Below, in pieces: positions 1 to 4,824 of a stretch of DNA of 6,373 nt. Within the stretch, counting starts at the first letter, position 1. Each line of letters begins with the position of its first letter. This DNA comes from an uncultured Clostridia bacterium. Lineage in GTDB: Bacteria > Bacillota > Clostridia > Christensenellales > Borkfalkiaceae. Under the pieces are notes generated by a model, which ran no database searches, was not told where the DNA came from, and worked only from the letters and a program-made list of their open reading frames with translations. Where the stretch lies: positions 1 to 6,373 of the forward strand of contig CANPWF010000103.1 in the NCBI GenBank assembly GCA_947581885.1. Reading direction: 5' to 3'. A program made the position numbers and the translations under genes.

Positions 1-258
1 AAGCGGTCCACCGCGTTGTCCGTCAGGGACTCCGGGAACCGAAGCCGCACCGTCACCGTCTCGGACTACTTGGGAATAGAGCGGGGTAGATTCTCCTTCA
101 CGGGAGGACAAAGTTCCAACTGTCAGCGGCTCGTCATTCCGATCGAGGTCGAAGGGGAAACCCTCATCACCGTTCAATTGAAGTCGACGACTTCGGGGAA
201 CGGCAACGCGTCGCTCGCGGGCGTGCAGGTTCTGGGGCTGCCCGCAGGGAAAGAATAA
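1..258 (+). CDS. C-terminal fragment of an exported protein ending in an LDW-type beta-sandwich module
   Basis: The reading frame is open to the left edge and stops at TAA 256-258, so this is the last 85 codons of a longer gene. The TTG at 16 is only an internal possible start, with no Shine-Dalgarno site seen ahead of it. The fragment is rich in beta-branched and polar residues and has no membrane segment. Its order of strands matches the end of the second LDW module of the next gene: RTVTVSDYLGIERGRFSF lines up with NTVTISYDGVEYAKFEFS, then RLVIPIEV with KQVIFTPD, then ETLITVQL with KTFTITLT, and finally NASLAGVQVLG with NISLVAIAVVG. The protein ends six residues after that last strand (PAGKE tail), just as the next protein ends within its own last module. 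I infer a secreted or surface protein with a C-terminal copy of the same module. Its N-terminal part, which may be catalytic or purely binding, is outside the window, so no function is assigned. Confidence 0.7.
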   Translation, partial: KRSTALSVRDSGNRSRTVTVSDYLGIERGRFSFTGGQSSNCQRLVIPIEVEGETLITVQLKSTTSGNGNASLAGVQVLGLPAGKE

Positions 259-281
259 CATGGATTTTATCCGCTTAGGGC

Positions 282-314
282 CGAACGTTCCGCGAATTTC
301 CGTGGGACGTATCG
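282..314 (+). other. Potential stem-loop in the 97-nt gap before the giant lipoprotein
   Basis: CGA-ACGTTCC (282-291) can pair with GGGACGT-A-TCG (304-314). This gives ten pairs including one T-G wobble, one bulged A at 311, and a 12-nt loop. No T-run follows (the next bases are GTGCTTTGCG), so it does not look like a standard intrinsic terminator. It could be an mRNA-stabilising or processing hairpin between co-transcribed genes, an operator dyad, or chance. I see no credible -35/-10 pair in this gap. Confidence 0.35.
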
Positions 315-343
315 GTGCTTTGCGGGGAGAAAAATAATCGAAA

Positions 344-349
344 GGGGAG
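344..349 (+). promoter_or_regulatory. Shine-Dalgarno site that favours the second of two adjacent ATGs
   Basis: GGGGAG, with the GGAG core at 346-349, lies 3 nt before ATG 353 and 6 nt before ATG 356. The following gene has GGAG 7 nt before its ATG and also begins ATGAAAAGA. Spacing and this parallel both favour initiation at 356. The choice changes the protein by one Met only. Confidence 0.6.
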
Positions 350-355
350 AGAATG

Positions 356-3300
356 ATGAAAAGAAAGAGCATTTGGCCTGTACTCGCGCTTCTGATCGTT
401 ACTCTTGCGTTCGGGCTTGCCTCCTGCAAGAAGAAACACGTCACCGAGTACACGCTCAGCGAAACGGAGATCGCACTCACCGTCGGCGAGACGAAGGAGC
501 TCACGATCTCGCCCGCGCCCGAAGGCTCCGTTACATGGACTTCGGACGCACCCGAAGTTGCCACCGTCGAAGGCGGCACCGTCACCGCGGTGAAAGCGGG
601 CACGGCGAATGTTTCCGCCGCCATCGAAGGGGCGGAAACGCCTCTCACCTGCAAAGTTACGGTGAATGCAAAGCAGGGGGGGGACGACGTAACAGAGACG
701 ACGTACAAACTCGAAACGTCTGAAATCTCTATCAAAACGACGGAGACGTTCCAACTCAAAGTGTTGGATCCCGACGGCGCGGAAGTTACGTCGGGCATGA
801 CCTTCACGAGCGAAAACCCCGCCGTTGCGACCGTCTCCGCAAGCGGACTTGTTACGGGCGTTGCGGTAGGGTCTACTTCCGTCAAAGTTGCCGTCGGCGG
901 CGAAACGCTTACCGCGACGGTGAATGTCGGGCAGAAGTACACCTTCACGCTCACTCCCAACTCGCTCGATATCGCGGCGGGTGCCAAGGCGACTTTAACG
1001 CTCAATTCCACCCCCGCACTTCCCGAGGGGTCGCGTCCGCACACCTTCACCAGCTCCGACCCCGCTGTTGCTACGGTGAATGGCGGCTCGGGCGAAGTCA
1101 CGGGCGTTGCGAAGGGTACGGCAGTCATCACCTGCTCCGTCGAAGGGCAGGAAGTCAAAGCGAACGTCACCGTCACCGAATACACTGTGAAGATCGGCGG
1201 CGTTGAAATGACGGACGACACCACGATGCGCGTGGGCGATGAGGCCTTGGCGATCGAAGTTACGGCGGATCCCGCTTCCCATGCGGTAGAAGCGACCTAC
1301 GCTTCGAGCAACGAGAATGCGGTAACCATTGTTGATGGCAACAAGCTCCACGCCGTGGCGGCGGGTTCTTCCATTGTCACCGTCACCGTCGGCGGCAGAG
1401 AATTCAAAACCACCGTCACCGTTCAGGCGGGCGTGCTCTACACGTTGAAGGTAGGGGACGACGAAATCGAAGATGAAGGGACGGTTACCCTCAACGTCGG
1501 CGACGAGAAGGAAATTTCCGTCATGCGCGACCCCGAGGGCACTGTTACCCTTACAATCGACATTACGGACAGCGAGGGCGTTCTCACGAAGGGTTCGAAC
1601 ACCATCACCGCCGCCAAAGTCGGCACTGCCTCCGTCAAAGTCACCGTCACCGACGAACACGCCACCACCACCGACCCCATCGAATTCGAATTCACCGTAA
1701 ACGTGGTGCTTACGACAACGCTCACGGCAGAGGACTTCACGTTCGGCGAGAAGGCGATCGACCTCACCTATCTTGATGCGAATAAGACGCTCGATTGGTA
1801 CAAATATTGGTTTAACAACAATCAGAGCAAGGCTCGCATGAAGGACAACGCAAACCTTATCAGCGACTACACAATGGCGAGCGGCGTAACCGACGAAGAG
1901 TTCTGGGATTATCCCGTTCCCGTCATCTATGACGACGCAGACGGGACGAAGGCGTTCGGCGGCAACACGTACGGCAGAGCGGTTCACGGCAGTTACACCC
2001 TTGAAATCAAGCTCACCAATCAGGTGACAAAAGTTATCCTTCTCACGGGTGCGTGGAAGGAGGCTCCCGTCGTCGAATTCAAGATCGGAGATATCGTGCT
2101 TCAATCGAATACGATCAACGCTCCGACCGACGGCGAAAATCCCGCTTCTCTCGCAAGGGGCCTCACGCTCACGATCAAGCCTTCGGAAATCCCCGCCGAA
2201 GGACTTACGCTCACCATTTCTGTAAATTGTGTTCGGCAACACGGCGGAAATGCTTCTATCGTTGCGGCGGCTGTCATCGGCAATACCGCGCACGACCACG
2301 CAGCGACCGCAGAGACGGAAATCAACATTGAAAAGAGTGCGGGAGGAGAGTTCAATCTCACCGAACTTGGCAATCTCGATTGGGCGGCTGTGAAAGAAGG
2401 CGGCGTTTACCGCAAAGCGGGCGTTCCCGAAAATTCGATCATCAAGGCGAACGCAGTCACCTACCGCGATCCCGAAACAGGAACGTTCGGCAACGACTAC
2501 GGCAAGGACGAGGGCAAAAACGCGCACTTCACATGGACTGACGGCACAGAGAACGCGCCCGCCGATTTGCACAACTTCATGTGGTCGAACGACTTCGCTT
2601 CCATTCCCGTCGCGCTCACCAAGGGCAACTTCACCGTGACTCTCTTTGTTACGGGTTGGAGCAGTGCCTACATGGTCGGCGTGTACGATAAAAACGGCAC
2701 CTTTATCCAAGGGAAGCAGGTCACGCCTACCACCCACCAAGGCATTACCGCCAAGGTCACCATTACGCTCACAGTGAAGGAAGCGGGCGATTACACCTTC
2801 AAGGTCATTAAACTTCGCGATAGCAACTGCGGTTGGGCGGCGATCGCCGTTTCGCAGAACAGCGAGTATTCGATTGAACAGAGTGTGTTCGACCTCGCAA
2901 AAGGCGACACAACGGAGCATTCGATCGTCGTAAAGAAGGGCGAAGAGACCGTCTCCGAAGGCGTAACCTACTCTTCGAGCAGTGATAGCATTGTCACCGT
3001 TGCGGACGGCGGGAAGCTCACTCTCGGCTCTGCCGTCGGCACGGCGACGATCACCGTAACCATCGGCGAAGAGCAGTTCCTTGTGTACGTCACGGTCACG
3101 GAGTATACGATCACGAGCGGCGAAGAAGTGACCCTTTCCGCAGGAAAGACGGCACAGATCGAAATTTCCGCCAATCCCAACCACGCGATCAACGCAAGCT
3201 ATGCGGTTACGTCGGGACAGGAACACGTCGAAGTCACCGAAGGGGGCGTTATCAAGGCGAACTCCAAGGGCGAGGCGACGGTCACGGTGACGATCGACGG

Positions 3301-4711
3301 CAAGGTATTCACCATTACCGTGCATGTTGTCGAGTATGTGCTCGACAAACAAAACGTCACTCTCACCCTCGGTTCGGAAGATACGGGCAGCGTCAAGATG
3401 ACGGCGGGCGAAGGCGGCGGAGATGTGGAGGGCGTGAAGTACACCTCCGACGACGATTCGATCGCCACCGTCAATGAGGAGACGGGCGAGATCGCCGCGC
3501 AGGGCTTCGGCAAGACCACGATCAAAGCGACCAAAGACGGCGTTGTGCTCGAATGCACCGTCATCGTTAAACTCACCGTCACCCCGACCGAAAAGGACTA
3601 TGCGGACGGCTCGAATGAAACCGTCAACCTCGATGAGCTCGACGACGAGAACGTCACCCTCGATTGGCACTTCTTCCGCAACGACAACGTTCACGAGATG
3701 GCGAATGGCGATCTCATCGGCAACCTCTCCACGGGGAGAACGAGCACGTTCGGCGATTACAGAACGCACATCACGTGGTACAACGGCGACGACAAGGAAA
3801 AAGCAAGCTACTTCGGCTACACCGACGGCTGGACGTTCAGTGAGGGCGTTTCCTTCAATGTGAAAGTGACGAAGGATGTGAAGTACATCGCCATTTTCAC
3901 GGGCGCGTATCACGCAAAGAACACCGTTACCATTTCCTATGACGGAGTGGAGTACGCGAAGTTCGAGTTCTCCAACGAGGGCGACAACGACGGGGCAAAC
4001 AAGAACAAGCAGGTCATCTTCACGCCCGATATAGTACACTTCGGCGAAGAAGAAAAAACGTTTACGATCACCCTCACCGTCGGCGAAGAGACATCGAACC
4101 ATTGGTCGGACAACATTTCCCTTGTCGCGATCGCAGTCGTCGGCAACACGGCGCGTGGCGCGAAAACGACCGCAACGGCGGAAGAGAACCATACCATCAC
4201 GTCGGGCGGCGATGCCGTCGACCTTACCGCGGTCGGCACTCTCGATTGGGCGTACATTTGTGACGGCGACAATGGGCTTGTGACAAAATCGGGCGATAGT
4301 CACGTCATCCACGGCATCAACTGCATCGGCGGACAGGGAGGCGGCGGAGAGCACTTCGCGAATCAGTCCTTCACATGGTCGAACGGCACGAATACGACCA
4401 CGGGAACCGACAAATTCAAGTGGTGCGACAACGTACAGGCGATTTGTGTTGATATCACCCAAAACGCAACGGTCACCCTTTGGATCTCGGCATGGAATAA
4501 ATCGGTTGACCTCACCGTGTATGACAAAGGCAATGAAATCATCGCCACATCACACGTGATCACGGGAACCGGCAACAGCAGTCAGGGCGTAAAGGTCGAA
4601 GTGTCGGTCACAGCTACCGAGGCGACCACCCTCACCTTCTTCATGAAGGTGATCGGTGAGGGACAAGGCAACTTCGGCCTCGGTGCCATTGCGGTCGCCA
4701 ACGCGGAGTAA
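356..4711 (+). CDS. Giant surface lipoprotein with eight Big_2-like Ig domains and four LDW modules
   Basis: This is a complete gene of 1451 codons ending at TAA 4709-4711. The N-terminus is a lipoprotein signal peptide: basic MKRK, a hydrophobic core, then the lipobox L-A-S-C with the lipidated Cys at residue 24, followed by KKK. The mature protein is therefore expected on the outer face of the membrane. Domains in order are five Big_2-like Ig repeats (about 30-451), LDW modules A1 (456-645) and B1 (663-835), three more Ig repeats (838-1076), and LDW modules A2 (1078-1266) and B2 (1283-1451). There is no C-terminal LPXTG motif, hydrophobic anchor or recognisable catalytic domain, so the lipid is the only visible anchor. 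Big_2 domains are common stalk or adhesion modules in bacterial surface proteins. The LDW modules look like beta-sandwiches, and I infer ligand binding, most likely glycan, because a solute-binding protein follows. Adhesion or a structural cell-surface role are alternatives. The alternative start is ATG 353. Codon use is like that of the neighbours, so recent transfer is not indicated. Confidence 0.93.
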   Translation: MKRKSIWPVLALLIVTLAFGLASCKKKHVTEYTLSETEIALTVGETKELTISPAPEGSVTWTSDAPEVATVEGGTVTAVKAGTANVSAAIEGAETPLTCKVTVNAKQGGDDVTETTYKLETSEISIKTTETFQLKVLDPDGAEVTSGMTFTSENPAVATVSASGLVTGVAVGSTSVKVAVGGETLTATVNVGQKYTFTLTPNSLDIAAGAKATLTLNSTPALPEGSRPHTFTSSDPAVATVNGGSGEVTGVAKGTAVITCSVEGQEVKANVTVTEYTVKIGGVEMTDDTTMRVGDEALAIEVTADPASHAVEATYASSNENAVTIVDGNKLHAVAAGSSIVTVTVGGREFKTTVTVQAGVLYTLKVGDDEIEDEGTVTLNVGDEKEISVMRDPEGTVTLTIDITDSEGVLTKGSNTITAAKVGTASVKVTVTDEHATTTDPIEFEFTVNVVLTTTLTAEDFTFGEKAIDLTYLDANKTLDWYKYWFNNNQSKARMKDNANLISDYTMASGVTDEEFWDYPVPVIYDDADGTKAFGGNTYGRAVHGSYTLEIKLTNQVTKVILLTGAWKEAPVVEFKIGDIVLQSNTINAPTDGENPASLARGLTLTIKPSEIPAEGLTLTISVNCVRQHGGNASIVAAAVIGNTAHDHAATAETEINIEKSAGGEFNLTELGNLDWAAVKEGGVYRKAGVPENSIIKANAVTYRDPETGTFGNDYGKDEGKNAHFTWTDGTENAPADLHNFMWSNDFASIPVALTKGNFTVTLFVTGWSSAYMVGVYDKNGTFIQGKQVTPTTHQGITAKVTITLTVKEAGDYTFKVIKLRDSNCGWAAIAVSQNSEYSIEQSVFDLAKGDTTEHSIVVKKGEETVSEGVTYSSSSDSIVTVADGGKLTLGSAVGTATITVTIGEEQFLVYVTVTEYTITSGEEVTLSAGKTAQIEISANPNHAINASYAVTSGQEHVEVTEGGVIKANSKGEATVTVTIDGKVFTITVHVVEYVLDKQNVTLTLGSEDTGSVKMTAGEGGGDVEGVKYTSDDDSIATVNEETGEIAAQGFGKTTIKATKDGVVLECTVIVKLTVTPTEKDYADGSNETVNLDELDDENVTLDWHFFRNDNVHEMANGDLIGNLSTGRTSTFGDYRTHITWYNGDDKEKASYFGYTDGWTFSEGVSFNVKVTKDVKYIAIFTGAYHAKNTVTISYDGVEYAKFEFSNEGDNDGANKNKQVIFTPDIVHFGEEEKTFTITLTVGEETSNHWSDNISLVAIAVVGNTARGAKTTATAEENHTITSGGDAVDLTAVGTLDWAYICDGDNGLVTKSGDSHVIHGINCIGGQGGGGEHFANQSFTWSNGTNTTTGTDKFKWCDNVQAICVDITQNATVTLWISAWNKSVDLTVYDKGNEIIATSHVITGTGNSSQGVKVEVSVTATEATTLTFFMKVIGEGQGNFGLGAIAVANAE
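443..1708 (+). repeat. First array: five Big_2-like Ig domain repeats (protein level)
   Basis: Five consecutive repeats of about 76-90 residues begin near nt 443, 701, 938, 1181 and 1439. Each opens with a Y-T/K-x-x short strand and a G-x-(T/K/E)-x-x-L/I segment, and closes with the Big_2 signature W/Y/F-x-S-(S/D/E)-x-x-x-V-(A/T)-(T/I)-V, then G-x-(V/L)-(T/H)-(A/G)-V-x-x-G-(T/S), then alternating T-V-x-V. Clear examples are DAPEVATVEGG, ENPAVATVSASG, DPAVATVNGG and ENAVTIVDGN. The fifth repeat is divergent: it lacks the VATV strand but keeps ITAAKVGTASVKV. It leads directly into LDW module A1. The array likely forms a rod-like stalk. At DNA level the TVTV strands give recurrent GTCACCGTCACC-type runs, for example near 1167-1178 and 1376-1390. 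Confidence 0.88.
1721..2290 (+). repeat. LDW module copy A1
   Basis: This is the first of four related modules in the protein, about 190 residues. It opens DLTYLDANKTLDWYKYW (Trp 481). A Lys/Arg-containing segment ARMKDNANLISDYT follows, then the central VIYDDADGTKAFGG, then the strand KVILLTGAW, and it closes GGNASIVAAAVIGNTA. Copies A1 and A2 put aromatics just after LDW (WYKYW and WHFF), while both B copies have LDWA. A beta-sandwich binding domain is inferred; the ligand is unknown. Confidence 0.7.
2342..2860 (+). repeat. LDW module copy B1
   Basis: This is the second module, about 173 residues, joined to A1 by a short Ala/Thr/Glu-rich linker. It opens FNLTELGNLDWAAV (Trp 676), then YRKAGVPENSIIKA, then the central FTWTDGTENAPADLHNFMW, then the strand FTVTLFVTGWSSAYMVGVYDKNG. 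It closes on GDYTFKVIKLRDSNCGWAAIAVS. It is followed at once by the second Ig array. Confidence 0.7.
2867..3583 (+). repeat. Second array: three Big_2-like Ig domain repeats (protein level)
   Basis: Three repeats begin near nt 2867, 3104 and 3335. Their signatures are SSSDSIVTVADGGKL with GSAVGTATITV, then EHVEVTEGGVI with NSKGEATVTV, then SDDDSIATVNEETGEI with GFGKTTIKA. The linker VTVTEYT between the first two repeats equals the linker between repeats 3 and 4 of the first array (near nt 1169-1189), which points to copying of domains within the gene. The array spaces the two LDW pairs apart. Confidence 0.85.
3587..4153 (+). repeat. LDW module copy A2
   Basis: This is the third module, about 189 residues. 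It opens VNLDELDDENVTLDWHFF (Trp 1104), then VHEMANGDLIGNLST, then the central ITWYNGDDKEKASYFGY, then the strand KYIAIFTGAY and NTVTISYDGVEYAKFEFS. It closes DNISLVAIAVVGNTA. The A2-to-B2 junction (GNTARGAKTTATAEENHTI) resembles the A1-to-B1 junction (GNTAHDHAATAETEINI), so A and B were probably duplicated as a pair. This copy is the best match to the end of the upstream gene. Confidence 0.7.
4202..4708 (+). repeat. LDW module copy B2 (C-terminal, cysteine-rich)
   Basis: This is the fourth module, about 169 residues, and it ends at the C-terminus. It opens VDLTAVGTLDWAYI (Trp 1298), then VTKSGDSHVIHGINC, then the central FTWSNGTNTTTGTDKFKWCD, then the strand ATVTLWISAWNKSVDLTVYDKGN. It closes NFGLGAIAVANAE. 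Unlike the other copies it holds four cysteines (residues about 1302, 1323, 1357 and 1364), which could form disulfides or a metal site. Confidence 0.7.
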
Positions 4712-4743
4712 GCAGTCCGAAAACTCAGGCGTTCTCGCCACAC

Positions 4744-4795
4744 TTTCCTCCGATTCCCGCCGAGGTTTCGGCTTCGGCGGAAAAGGGGGAGGGGG
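4744..4795 (+). other. Potential structured leader between the lipoprotein and solute-binding protein genes
   Basis: CCGCCGA (4757-4763) can pair with TCGGCGG (4774-4780) across a 10-nt loop. A smaller alternative is GCCGA-GGTT-TCGGC (4760-4772 region). Outside it, TTTCCTCC (4744-4751) can pair with GGAGGGGG (4788-4795) using three wobbles, extending the structure. No T-run follows; the downstream bases are A- and G-rich up to the GGAG site at 4814. This is compatible with an intercistronic hairpin that sets the mRNA level of the second gene, but chance in GC-rich DNA cannot be excluded. Confidence 0.35.
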
Positions 4796-4813
4796 ATCGA
4801 AAAAACCCGAAAA

Positions 4814-4817
4814 GGAG
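4814..4817 (+). promoter_or_regulatory. Shine-Dalgarno site of the solute-binding protein gene
   Basis: AAAAGGAGAAAAATT precedes ATG 4825, and the GGAG core lies 7 nt upstream of the start codon. This spacing fixes the start, which also gives a perfect lipoprotein signal peptide. Confidence 0.8.
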
Positions 4818-4824
4818 AAAAATT

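Noticed and set aside
16..258. Stand-alone 80-aa gene from TTG 16
   Set aside because: The frame is open to the window edge, there is no ribosome site before TTG, and the product begins in the middle of a module that needs more N-terminal strands.
275..754. 159-codon minus-strand open frame over the first intergenic gap
   Set aside because: Arg/Phe-rich composition typical of an antisense shadow. It overlaps the signal-peptide region of the lipoprotein and has no domain.
443..3583. CRISPR array or DNA tandem repeats
   Set aside because: The repetition is at protein level (Big_2 domains, TVTV strands). DNA copies are diverged and irregularly spaced, with no identical direct repeats of spacer type.
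995..4462. 1155-codon minus-strand open frame opposite the giant lipoprotein
   Set aside because: It is in codon phase with the sense gene and explained by avoidance of TTA/CTA/TCA. Its translation is low-complexity Arg/Val/Asp-rich without domains, while the sense frame has a signal peptide and clear repeats.
4600..4708. C-terminal sortase anchor or membrane segment in the giant lipoprotein
   Set aside because: The protein ends with the closing strand of module B2. There is no LPXTG-like motif, hydrophobic helix or basic tail.
4757..4784. Intrinsic terminator after the giant lipoprotein gene
   Set aside because: The stem is followed by AAAAGGGGG rather than a T-run on the + strand, and no minus-strand gene arrives here that would need it.
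4785..4795. G-quadruplex
   Set aside because: Only two runs of five G are present, split by one A, and nearby runs are GG only. A three-layer quadruplex cannot form within this stretch.
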